Assembly (NCBI RefSeq): GCF_050908995.1
Contig: NW_027484956.1
Coordinates: forward strand, 24,912-88,911
DNA: 64,000 bases
Direction of reading: 5' to 3'
Origin: Andrena cerasifolii
Lineage: Eukaryota > Arthropoda > Insecta > Hymenoptera > Andrenidae
Below, piece after piece: positions 1-13,245 of this stretch. Below the pieces are notes generated by a model that was not told where the DNA came from, ran no database searches, and worked only from the letters and a program-made list of their open reading frames with translations. Numbering within the stretch: the first letter of the stretch is position 1; each line of letters opens with the position of its first letter. A program made the translations under genes and the position numbers.

Positions 1-1042
1 AAAAACCGATATTGAAAAACCGATATTGAAAAACCTATATCGAAAAACTGATATTGCAAAACCGATATTGAGAAACCGATATTGAATCCGATATTAGAAC
101 CGATATTCAAAAACCGATATTGAAAAACAAATATTGAAAAACTGATATCGAAAAACTGATATTGAAAAACCGATATTGAAAAACCGATATTGAAAAACCA
201 AAATTGAAAAACTTACATCGAAAAACTGATATTGCAAAACCGATATTGAAAAACCGATATTGAATCCGATATTAGAACCGATATTGAAAAACCAATATTG
301 AAAAACTTACATCGAAAAACTGATATTGCAAAACCGATATTGAAAAACCGATATTGAAAAACCAATATTGAAAAACTTACATCGAAAAACTGATATTGCA
401 AAACCGATATTGAAAAACCGATATTGAATCCGATATTAGAACCGATATTGAAAAACCGATATTGAAAAACCAATATTGAAATACTTACATCGAAAAACTG
501 ATATTGAAAAACCGATATTGAAAAACCATTATTGAAAAACTTACATCGAAAAACTGATATTGCAAAACCGATATTGAAAAACCGATATTGAATCCGATAT
601 TAGAACCGATATTGAAAAACCAATATTGAAAAACTTACATCGAAAAACTTATATTGCAAAACCGATATTGAAAAACCGTTATTGAATCCGATATTAGAAC
701 CGATATTGAAAATACAATATTGAAAAACTTACATCGAAAAACCTATATCGAAAAACTGATATTGCAAAACCGATATTGAATCCGATATTAGAACCGATAT
801 TGAAAAACCGATATTGAAATACAAATATTGAAAAACTGATATCGAAAAACTGATATTGCAAAACCGATATTGAAAAACCAATATTGAAAAACTTACATCG
901 AAAAACTGATATTGCAAAACCGATATTGAAAAACCAATATTGAAAAACTTACATCGAAAAACTGATATTGCAAAACCGATATTGAAAAACCGATATTGAA
1001 TCCGATATTAGAACCGATATTGAAAAACCGATATTGAAAAAC
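1..1042 (+). repeat. Block duplicated at 11,299-12,340 (offset 11,298)
   Basis: The order of variant units from base 1 matches the order from 11,299. The match ends where 1,043 is a (acaaat) and 12,341 is c (accaat). Both contain the uncommon ccaaaattg unit (near 199 and 11,497), the ccattattg unit, the cttatattgc unit and the gaaaatacaatattg junction in the same order. I compared unit order and markers by eye, not every base by alignment. Confidence 0.75.
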
Positions 1043-1680
1043 AAATATTGAAAAACTGATATTGAAAAACCAATATTGAAAAACTTACATCGAAAAACTG
1101 ATATTGCAAAACCGATATTGAAAAACCAATATTGAAAAACTTACATCGAAAAACTGATATTGCAAAACCGATATTGAAAAACCGATATTGAATCCGATAT
1201 TAGAACCGATATTGAAAAACCGATATTGAAAAACCAATATTGAAATACTTACATCGAAAAACTGATATTGAAAAACCGATATTGAAAAACCGATATTGAA
1301 AAACCAATATTGAAAAACTTACATCGAAAAACTGATATTGCAAAACCGATATTGAAAAACCGATATTGAAAAACTGATATTGCAAAACCGATATTGAAAA
1401 ACCGATATTGAAAAACCGATATTGAAAAACCGATTTTGAAAAACCAATATTGAAAAACTTACATCGAAAAACTGATATTGCAAAACCGATATTGAAAAAC
1501 CGATATTGAATCCGATATTAGAACAGATATTGAAAAACCGATATTGAAAAACAAATATTGAAAAACCGATATTGAAAACCCGATATTGAAAAACAAATAT
1601 TGAAAAACCGATATTGAAAAACCAATATTGAAAAACTTACATCGAAAAACTGATATTGCAAAACCGATATTGAAAAACCA

Positions 1681-2476
1681 ATATTGAATCCGATATTAGA
1701 ACCGATATTGAAAAACCGATATTGAAAAACCAATATTGAAATACTTACATCGAAAAACTGATATTGAAAAACCGATATTGAAAAACCGATATTGAAAAAA
1801 CGATATTGAAAAACCTATATCGAAAAACTGATATTGCAAAGCCGATATTGAGAAACCGATATTGAATCCGATATTAGAACCGATATTCAAAAACCGATAT
1901 TGAATCCGATATTAGAACCGATATTCAAAAACCGATATTGAAAAACAAATATTGAAAAACCAATATTGAAAAACTTACATCGAAAAACTGATATTGCAAA
2001 ACCGATATTGAAAAACTGATATTGCAAAACCGATATTGAAAAACCGATATTGAATCCGATATTAGAACCGATATTGAAAAACCAATATTGAAATACTTAC
2101 ATCGAAAAACTGATATTGCAAAACCGATATTGAAAAACCGATATTGAATCCGATATTAGAACCGATATTGAAAAACCGATATTGAAAAACCAATATTGAA
2201 ATACTTACATCGAAAAACTGATATTGAAAAACCGATATTGAAAAACCGATATTGAAAAAACGATATTGAAAAACCTATATCGAAAAACTGATATTGCAAA
2301 GCCGATATTGAGAAACCGATATTGAATCCGATATTAGAACCGATATTCAAAAACCGATATTGAATCCGATATTAGAACCGATATTCAAAAACCGATATTG
2401 AAAAACAAATATTGAAAAACCAATATTGAAAAACTTACATCGAAAAACTGATATTGCAAAACCGATATTGAAAAAC
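1681..2476 (+). repeat. Local tandem duplication, 460-bp offset
   Basis: Bases 1,681-2,016 match 2,141-2,476. Both carry the six-A unit, the rare gcaaagcc unit, gatattgagaaacc, and the cassette of gatattcaaaaacc, the 12-bp pair, and gatattcaaaaacc again. The left break is a versus g at 1,680/2,140. The right break is t versus c at 2,017/2,477. Confidence 0.8.
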
Positions 2477-4923
2477 CGATATTGAAAAACCAATATTGAA
2501 AAACTTACATCGAAAAACTGATATTGCAAAACCGATATTGAAAAACCGATATTGAATCCGATATTAGAACCGATATTGAAAAACCGATATTGAAAAACCA
2601 ATATTGAAAAACTTACATCGAAAAACTGATATTGCAAAACCGATATTGAAAAACCGATATTGAATCCGATATTAGAACCGATATTGAAAAACCGATATTG
2701 AAATACTTACATCGAAAAACTGATATTGAAAAACCGATATTGAAAAACCGATATTGAAAAACCGATATTGAAAAACCGATATTGAAAAACCTATATCGAA
2801 AAACTGATATTGCAAAACCGATATTGAGAAACCGATATTGAATCCGATATTAGAACCGATATTCAAAAACCGATATTGAAAAACAAATATTGAAAAACTG
2901 ATATCGAAAAACTGATATTGAAAAACCGATATTGAATCCGATATTAGAACCGATATTGAAAAACCGATATTGAAATACTTACATCGAAAAACTGATATTG
3001 AAAAACCGATATTGAAAAACCGATATTGAAAAACCGATATTGAAAAACCGATATTGAAAAACCTATATCGAAAAACTGATATTGCAAAACCGATATTGAG
3101 AAACCGATATTGAATCCGATATTAGAACCGATATTGAAAAACCGATATTGAAAAACCAATATTGAAATACTTACATCGAAAAACTGATATTGAAAAACCG
3201 ATATTGAAAAACCATTATTGAAAAACTTACATCGAAAAACTGATATTGCAAAACCGATATTGAAAAACCGATATTGAATCCGATATTAGAACCGATATTG
3301 AAAAACCAATATTGAAAAACTTACATCGAAAAACTTATATTGCAAAACCGATATTGAAAAACCGTTATTGAATGCGATATTAGAACCGATATTGAAAATA
3401 AAATATTGAAAAACTTACATCGAAAAACCTATATCGAAAAACTGATATTGCAAAACCGATATTGAATCCGATATTAGAACCGATATTGAAAAACCGATAT
3501 TGAAATACAAATATTGAAAAACTGATATCGAAAAACTGATATTGCAAAACCGATATTGAAAAACCAATATTGAAAAACTTACATCGAAAAACTGATATTG
3601 CAAAACCGATATTGAAAAACCAATATTGAAAAACTTACATCGAAAAACTGATATTGCAAAACCGATATTGAAAAACCGATATTGAATCCGATATTAGAAC
3701 CGATATTGAAAAACCGATATTGAAAAACAAATATTGAAAAACTGATATTGAAAAACCAATATTGAAAAACTTACATCGAAAAACTGATATTGCAAAACCG
3801 ATATTGAAAAACCAATATTGAAAAACTTACATCGAAAAACTGATATTGCAAAACCGATATTGAAAAACCGATATTGAATCCGATATTAGAACCGATATTG
3901 AAAAACCGATATTGAAAAACCAATATTGAAATACTTACATCGAAAAACTGATATTGAAAAACCGATATTGAAAAACCGATATTGAAAAACCAATATTGAA
4001 AAACTTACATCGAAAAACTGATATTGCAAAACCGATATTGAAAAACCGATATTGAAAAACTGATATTGCAAAACCGATATTGAAAAACCGATATTGAAAA
4101 ACCGATATTGAAAAACCGATTTTGAAAAACCAATATTGAAAAACTTACATCGAAAAACTGATATTGCAAAACCGATATTGAAAAACCGATATTGAATCCG
4201 ATATTAGAACCGATATTGAAAAACCGATATTGAAAAACAAATATTGAAAAACCGATATTGAAAACCCGATATTGAAAAACAAATATTGAAAAACCGATAT
4301 TGAAAAACCAATATTGAAAAACTAACATCGAAAAACTGATATTGCAAAACCGATATTGAAAAACCAATATTGAAAAACTTACATCGAAAAACTGATATTG
4401 CAAAACCGATATTGAAAAACCAATATTGAAAAACTTACATCGAAAAACTGATATTGCAAAACCGATATTGAAAAACCGATATTGAATCCGATATTAGAAC
4501 CGATATTGAAAAACCGATATTGAAAAACAAATATTGAAAAACTGATATCGAAAAACTGATATTGCAAAACCGATATTGAAAAACTGATATTGCAAAACCG
4601 ATATTGAAAAACCGATATTGAATCCGATATTAGAACCGATATTGAAAAACCGATATTGAAAAACCAATATTGAAATACTTACATCGAAAAACTGATATTG
4701 CAAAACCGATATTGAAAAACCGATATTGAATCCGATATTAGAACCGATATTGAAAAACCGATATTGAAAAACCAATATTGAAATACTTACATCGAAAAAC
4801 TGATATTGAAAAACCGATATTGAAAAACCGATATTGAAAAAACGATATTGAAAAACCTATATCGAAAAACTGATATTGCAAAGCCGATATTGAGAAACCG
4901 ATATTGAATCCGATATTAGAACC
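2342..4923 (+). repeat. Higher-order block copy 1 (2,582 bp)
   Basis: The block starts at the anchor cassette 2,342-2,393: gatattcaaaaacc, the 12-bp pair gatattgaatcc and gatattagaacc, then gatattcaaaaacc again. It holds the internal 272-bp duplication and the cttatattgc/ccgttattg marker. It has two changes shared only with the copy at 13,246: aatgcg at 3,371-3,376 instead of aatccg, and gaaaataaaatattg instead of gaaaatacaatattg just downstream. Confidence 0.75.
2642..3135 (+). repeat. Internal 272-bp tandem duplication
   Basis: Bases 2,642-2,863 match 2,914-3,135. The unit contains gatattgaaatact, tacatcg, a run of canonical units, tatatcg, gcaaaacc, gagaaacc and the 12-bp pair. The two copies break at 2,864 (c, attcaaaaacc) versus 3,136 (g, attgaaaaacc). 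The same internal duplication recurs at about 7,116-7,609 and 13,546-14,039, so it predates the copying of the larger block. Confidence 0.8.
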
Positions 4924-6815
4924 GATATTCAAAAACCGATATTGAATCCGATATTAGAACCGATATTCAAAAACCGATATTGAAAAACAAATATTGAAAA
5001 ACCAATATTGAAAAACTTACATCGAAAAACTGATATTGCAAAACCGATATTGAAAAACCGATATTGAAAAACCAATATTGAAAAACTTACATCGAAAAAC
5101 TGATATTGCAAAACCGATATTGAAAAACCGATATTGAATCCGATATTAGAACCGATATTGAAAAACCGATATTGAAAAACCAATATTGAAAAACTTACAT
5201 CGAAAAACTGATATTGCAAAACCGATATTGAAAAACCGATATTGAATCCGATATTAGAACCGATATTGAAAAACCGATATTGAAATACTTACATCGAAAA
5301 ACTGATATTGAAAAACCGATATTGAAAAACCGATATTGAAAAACCGATATTGAAAAACCGATATTGAAAAACCTATATCGAAAAACTGATATTGCAAAAC
5401 CGATATTGAGAAACCGATATTGAATCCGATATTAGAACCGATATTCAAAAACCGATATTGAAAAACAAATATTGAAAAACTGATATCGAAAAACTGATAT
5501 TGAAAAACCGATATTGAAAAACCGATATTGAAAAACCAAAATTGAAAAACTTACATCGAAAAACTGATATTGCAAAACCGATATTGAAAAACCGATATTG
5601 AATCCGATATTAGAACCGATATTGAAAAACCAATATTGAAAAACTTACATCGAAAAACTGATATTGCAAAACCGATATTGAAAAACCGATATTGAATCCG
5701 ATATTAGAACCGATATTGAAAAACCGATATTGAAAAACAAATATTGAAAAACTGATATTGAAAAACCAATATTGAAAAACTTACATCGAAAAACTGATAT
5801 TGCAAAACCGATATTGAAAAACCAATATTGAAAAACTTACATCGAAAAACTGATATTGCAAAACCGATATTGAAAAACCGATATTGAATCCGATATTAGA
5901 ACCGATATTGAAAAACCGATATTGAAAAACCAATATTGAAATACTTACATCGAAAAACTGATATTGAAAAACCGATATTGAAAAACCGATATTGAAAAAC
6001 CAATATTGAAAAACTTACATCGAAAAACTGATATTGCAAAACCGATATTGAAAAACCGATATTGAAAAACTGATATTGCAAAACCGATATTGAAAAACCG
6101 ATATTGAAAAACCGATATTGAAAAACCGATTTTGAAAAACCAATATTGAAAAACTTACATCGAAAAACTGATATTGCAAAACCGATATTGAAAAACCGAT
6201 ATTGAAAAACAAATATTGAAAAACCGATATTGAAAACCCGATATTGAAAAACAAATATTGAAAAACCGATATTGAAAAACCAATATTGAAAAACTTACAT
6301 CGAAAAACTGATATTGCAAAACCGATATTGAAAAACCAATATTGAAAAACTTACATCGAAAAACTGATATTGCAAAACCGATATTGAAAAACCGATATTG
6401 AAAAACAAATATTGAAAAACTGATATCGAAAAACTGATATTGCAAAACCGATATTGAAAAACTGATATTGCAAAACCGATATTGAAAAACCGATATTGAA
6501 TCCGATATTAGAACCGATATTGAAAAACCGATATTGAAAAACCAATATTGAAATACTTACATCGAAAAACTGATATTGCAAAACCGATATTGAAAAACCG
6601 ATATTGAATCCGATATTAGAACCGATATTGAAAAACCGATATTGAAAAACCGATATTGAAAAACCAATATTGAAATACTTACATCGAAAAACTGATATTG
6701 AAAAACCGATATTGAAAAACCGATATTGAAAAAACGATATTGAAAAACCTATATCGAAAAACTGATATTGCAAAGCCGATATTGAGAAACCGATATTGAA
6801 TCCGATATTAGAACC
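4924..6815 (+). repeat. Higher-order block copy 2 (1,892 bp, shortened)
   Basis: It begins with the same anchor cassette at 4,924. It is 690 bp shorter than the full block: the second 272-bp copy and the cttatattgc/ccgttattg marker are absent, and a ccaaaattg unit (near 5,537) is present instead. The next anchor is at 6,816. This reads as an internal deletion or an exchange with a different block. Confidence 0.7.
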
Positions 6816-9397
6816 GATATTCAAAAACCGATATTGAATCCGATATTAGAACCGATATTCAAAAACCGATATTGAAAAACAAATATTGAAAAACCAATAT
6901 TGAAAAACTTACATCGAAAAACTGATATTGCAAAACCGATATTGAAAAACCGATATTGAAAAACCAATATTGAAAAACTTACATCGAAAAACTGATATTG
7001 CAAAACCGATATTGAAAAACCGATATTGAATCCGATATTAGAACCGATATTGAAAAACCGATATTGAAAAACCAATATTGAAAAACTTACATCGAAAAAC
7101 TGATATTGCAAAACCGATATTGAAAAACCGATATTGAATCCGATATTAGAACCGATATTGAAAAACCGATATTGAAATACTTACATCGAAAAACTGATAT
7201 TGAAAAACCGATATTGAAAAACCGATATTGAAAAACCGATATTGAAAAACCGATATTGAAAAACCTATATCGAAAAACTGATATTGCAAAACCGATATTG
7301 AGAAACCGATATTGAATCCGATATTAGAACCGATATTCAAAAACCGATATTGAAAAACAAATATTGAAAAACTGATATCGAAAAACTGATATTGAAAAAC
7401 CGATATTGAATCCGATATTAGAACCGATATTGAAAAACCGATATTGAAATACTTACATCGAAAAACTGATATTGAAAAACCGATATTGAAAAACCGATAT
7501 TGAAAAACCGATATTGAAAAACCGATATTGAAAAACCTATATCGAAAAACTGATATTGCAAAACCGATATTGAGAAACCGATATTGAATCCGATATTAGA
7601 ACCGATATTGAAAAACCGATATTGAAAAACCAATATTGAAATACTTACATCGAAAAACTGATATTGAAAAACCGATATTGAAAAACCATTATTGAAAAAC
7701 TTACATCGAAAAACTGATATTGCAAAACCGATATTGAAAAACCGATATTGAATCCGATATTAGAACCGATATTGAAAAACCAATATTGAAAAACTTACAT
7801 CGAAAAACTTATATTGCAAAACCGATATTGAAAAACCGTTATTGAATCCGATATTAGAACCGATATTGAAAATACAATATTGAAAAACTTACATCGAAAA
7901 ACCTATATCGAAAAACTGATATTGCAAAACCGATATTGAATCCGATATTAGAACCGATATTGAAAAACCGATATTGAAATACAAATATTGAAAAACTGAT
8001 ATCGAAAAACTGATATTGCAAAACCGATATTGAAAAACCAATATTGAAAAACTTACATCGAAAAACTGATATTGCAAAACCGATATTGAAAAACCAATAT
8101 TGAAAAACTTACATCGAAAAACTGATATTGCAAAACCGATATTGAAAAACCGATATTGAATCCGATATTAGAACCGATATTGAAAAACCGATATTGAAAA
8201 ACAAATATTGAAAAACTGATATTGAAAAACCAATATTGAAAAACTTACATCGAAAAACTGATATTGCAAAACCGATATTGAAAAACCAATATTGAAAAAC
8301 TTACATCGAAAAACTGATATTGCAAAACCGATATTGAAAAACCGATATTGAATCCGATATTAGAACCGATATTGAAAAACCGATATTGAAAAACCAATAT
8401 TGAAATACTTACATCGAAAAACTGATATTGAAAAACCGATATTGAAAAACCGATATTGAAAAACCAATATTGAAAAACTTACATCGAAAAACTGATATTG
8501 CAAAACCGATATTGAAAAACCGATATTGAAAAACTGATATTGCAAAACCGATATTGAAAAACCGATATTGAAAAACCGATATTGAAAAACCGATTTTGAA
8601 AAACCAATATTGAAAAACTTACATCGAAAAACTGATATTGCAAAACCGATATTGAAAAACCGATATTGAATCCGATATTAGAACCGATATTGAAAAACCG
8701 ATATTGAAAAACAAATATTGAAAAACCGATATTGAAAACCCGATATTGAAAAACAAATATTGAAAAACCGATATTGAAAAACCAATATTGAAAAACTTAC
8801 ATCGAAAAACTGATATTGCAAAACCGATATTGAAAAACCAATATTGAAAAACTTACATCGAAAAACTGATATTGCAAAACCGATATTGAAAAACCAATAT
8901 TGAAAAACTTACATCGAAAAACTGATATTGCAAAACCGATATTAAAAAACCGATATTGAATCCGATATTAGAACCGATATTGAAAAACCGATATTGAAAA
9001 ACAAATATTGAAAAACTGATATCGAAAAACTGATATTGCAAAACCGATATTGAAAAACTGATATTGCAAAACCGATATTGAAAAACCGATATTGAATCCG
9101 ATATTAGAACCGATATTGAAAAACCGATATTGAAAAACCAATATTGAAATACTTACATCGAAAAACTGATATTGCAAAACCGATATTGAAAAACCGATAT
9201 TGAATCCGATATTAGAACCGATATTGAAAAACCGATATTGAAAAACCAATATTGAAATACTTACATCGAAAAACTGATATTGAAAAACCGATATTGAAAA
9301 ACCGATATTGAAAAAACGATATTGAAAAACCTATATCGAAAAACTGATATTGCAAAGCCGATATTGAGAAACCGATATTGAATCCGATATTAGAACC
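6816..9397 (+). repeat. Higher-order block copy 3 (2,582 bp)
   Basis: The anchor is at 6,816. Marker segments lie at an offset of 4,474 from copy 1 and 6,430 from the copy at 13,246. This copy has aatccg (near 7,845) and gaaaatacaatattg where copies 1 and 6 have changed bases. It has a private attaaaaaacc unit at about 8,941-8,950. Confidence 0.75.
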
Positions 9398-10883
9398 GAT
9401 ATTCAAAAACCGATATTGAATCCGATATTAGAACCGATATTCAAAAACCGATATTGAAAAACAAATATTGAAAAACCAATATTGAAAAACTTACATCGAA
9501 AAACTGATATTGCAAAACCGATATTGAAAAACCGATATTGAAAAACCAATATTGAAAAACTTACATCGAAAAACTGATATTGCAAAACCGATATTGAAAA
9601 ACCGATATTGAAAAACTGATATTGCAAAACCGATATTGAAAAACCGATATTGAATCCGATATTAGAACCGATATTGAAAAACCGATATTGAAAAACCAAT
9701 ATTGAAAAACTTACATCGAAAAACTGATATTGCAAAACCGATATTGAAAAACCGATATTGAATCCGATATTAGAACCGATATTGAAAAACCGATATTGAA
9801 ATACTTACATCGAAAAACTGATATTGAAAAACCGATATTGAAAAACCGATATTGAAAAACCGATATTGAAAAACCGATATTGAAAAACCTATATCGAAAA
9901 ACTGATATTGCAAAACCGATATTGAGAAACCGATATTGAATCCGATATTAGAACCGATATTCAAAAACCGATATTGAAAAACAAATATTGAAAAACTGAT
10001 ATCGAAAAACTGATATTGCAAAACCGATATTGAAAAACCGATATTGAAAAACCAATAGTGAAAAACTTACATCGAAAAACTGATATTGCAAAACCGATAT
10101 TGAAAAACCGATATTGAATCCGATATTAGAACCGATATTGAAAAACCGATATTGAAAAACCAATATTGAAAAACTTACATCGAAAAACTGATATTGCAAA
10201 ACCGATATTGAAAAACCGATATTGAATCCGATATTAGAACCGATATTGAAAAACCGATATTGAAAAACAAATATTGAAAAACCGATATTGAAAACCCGAT
10301 ATTGAAAAACAAATATTGAAAAACCGATATTGAAAAACCAATATTGAAAAACTTACATCGAAAAACTGATATTGCAAAACCGATATTGAAAAACCAATAT
10401 TGAAAAACTTACATCGAAAAACTGATATTGCAAAACCGATATTGAAAAACCGATATTGAATCCGATATTAGAACCGATATTGAAAAACCGATATTGAAAA
10501 ACAAATATTGAAAAACTGATATCGAAAAACTGATATTGCAAAACCGATATTGAAAAACTGATATTGCAAAACCGATATTGAAAAACCGATATTGAATCCG
10601 ATATTAGAACCGATATTGAAAAACCAATATTGAAATACTTACATCGAAAAACTGATATTGCAAAACCGATATTGAAAAACCGATATTGAATCCGATATTA
10701 GAACCGATATTGAAAAACCGATATTGAAAAACCAATATTGAAATACTTACATCGAAAAACTGATATTGAAAAACCGATATTGAAAAACCGATATTGAAAA
10801 AACGATATTGAAAAACCTATATCGAAAAACTGATATTGCAAAGCCGATATTGAGAAACCGATATTGAATCCGATATTAGAACC
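9398..10883 (+). repeat. Higher-order block copy 4 (1,486 bp, shortest)
   Basis: The anchor is at 9,398. Relative to other copies it carries 42 extra bases (three units) near 9,611-9,652. It also has the rare ccaatagtg unit at 10,052-10,060, which recurs only at 11,032-11,040 in the next copy, 980 bp away. That shared private change suggests a recent local exchange between neighbours. Confidence 0.7.
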
Positions 10884-13245
10884 GATATTCAAAAACCGAT
10901 ATTGAATCCGATATTAGAACCGATATTCAAAAACCGATATTGAAAAACAAATATTGAAAAACCAATATTGAAAAACTTACATCGAAAAACTGATATTGCA
11001 AAACCGATATTGAAAAACCGATATTGAAAAACCAATAGTGAAAAACTTACATCGAAAAACTGATATTGCAAAACCGATATTGAAAAACCGATATTGAATC
11101 CGATATTAGAACCGATATTGAAAAACCGATATTGAAAAACCAATATTGAAAAACTTACATGGAAAAACTGATATTGCAAAACCGATATTGAAAAACCGAT
11201 ATTGAATCCGATATTAGAACCGATATTGAAAAACCGATATTGAAATACTTACATCGAAAAACTGATATTGAAAAACCGATATTGAAAAACCGATATTGAA
11301 AAACCGATATTGAAAAACCGATATTGAAAAACCTATATCGAAAAACTGATATTGCAAAACCGATATTGAGAAACCGATATTGAATCCGATATTAGAACCG
11401 ATATTCAAAAACCGATATTGAAAAACAAATATTGAAAAACTGATATCGAAAAACTGATATTGAAAAACCGATATTGAAAAACCGATATTGAAAAACCAAA
11501 ATTGAAAAACTTACATCGAAAAACTGATATTGCAAAACCGATATTGAAAAACCGATATTGAATCCGATATTAGAACCGATATTGAAAAACCAATATTGAA
11601 AAACTTACATCGAAAAACTGATATTGCAAAACCGATATTGAAAAACCGATATTGAAAAACCAATATTGAAAAACTTACATCGAAAAACTGATATTGCAAA
11701 ACCGATATTGAAAAACCGATATTGAATCCGATATTAGAACCGATATTGAAAAACCGATATTGAAAAACCAATATTGAAATACTTACATCGAAAAACTGAT
11801 ATTGAAAAACCGATATTGAAAAACCATTATTGAAAAACTTACATCGAAAAACTGATATTGCAAAACCGATATTGAAAAACCGATATTGAATCCGATATTA
11901 GAACCGATATTGAAAAACCAATATTGAAAAACTTACATCGAAAAACTTATATTGCAAAACCGATATTGAAAAACCGTTATTGAATCCGATATTAGAACCG
12001 ATATTGAAAATACAATATTGAAAAACTTACATCGAAAAACCTATATCGAAAAACTGATATTGCAAAACCGATATTGAATCCGATATTAGAACCGATATTG
12101 AAAAACCGATATTGAAATACAAATATTGAAAAACTGATATCGAAAAACTGATATTGCAAAACCGATATTGAAAAACCAATATTGAAAAACTTACATCGAA
12201 AAACTGATATTGCAAAACCGATATTGAAAAACCAATATTGAAAAACTTACATCGAAAAACTGATATTGCAAAACCGATATTGAAAAACCGATATTGAATC
12301 CGATATTAGAACCGATATTGAAAAACCGATATTGAAAAACCAATATTGAAAAACTTACATCGAAAAACTGATATTGCAAAACCGATATTGAAAAACCGAT
12401 ATTGAATCCGATATTAGAACCGATATTGAAAAACCGATATTGAAAAACCAATATTGAAATACTTACATCGAAAAACTGATATTGAAAAACTGATATTGCA
12501 AAACCGATATTGAAAAACCGATATTGAAAAACCGATATTGAAAAACCGATTTTGAAAAACCAATATTGAAAAACTTACATCGAAAAACTGATATTGCAAA
12601 ACCGATATTGAAAAACCGATATTGAATCCGATATTAGAACCGATATTGAAAAACCGATATTGAAAAACAAATATTGAAAAACCGATATTGAAAACCCGAT
12701 ATTGAAAAACAAATATTGAAAAACCGATATTGAAAAACCAATATTGAAAAACTTACATCGAAAAACTGATATTGCAAAACCGATATTGAAAAACCAATAT
12801 TGAAAAACTTACATCGAAAAACTGATATTGCAAAACCGATATTGAAAAACCGATATTGAAAAACAAATATTGAAAAACTGATATCGAAAAACTGATATTG
12901 CAAAACCGATATTGAAAAACTGATATTGCAAAACCGATATTGAAAAACCGATATTGAATCCGATATTAGAACCGATATTGAAAAACCAATATTGAAATAC
13001 TTACATCGAAAAACTGATATTGCAAAACCGATATTGAAAAACCGATATTGAATCCGATATTAGAACCGATATTGAAAAACCGATATTGAAAAACCAATAT
13101 TGAAATACTTACATCGAAAAACTGATATTGAAAAACCGATATTGAAAAACCGATATTGAAAAAACGATATTGAAAAACCTATATCGAAAAACTGATATTG
13201 CAAAGCCGATATTGAGAAACCGATATTGAATCCGATATTAGAACC
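10884..13245 (+). repeat. Higher-order block copy 5 (2,362 bp)
   Basis: The anchor is at 10,884. The first part (11,299-12,340) is the partner of 1-1,042 and also resembles 16,243-17,284 (offset 4,944). Rare variants are ccaatagtg at 11,032-11,040 and a tacatgg unit at 11,156-11,162. The next anchor is at 13,246. Confidence 0.7.

Noticed and set aside
31..45. TATA-box-like cctatatcg units as promoters
   Set aside because: They are a common unit variant spread through the array, with no initiator or downstream gene.
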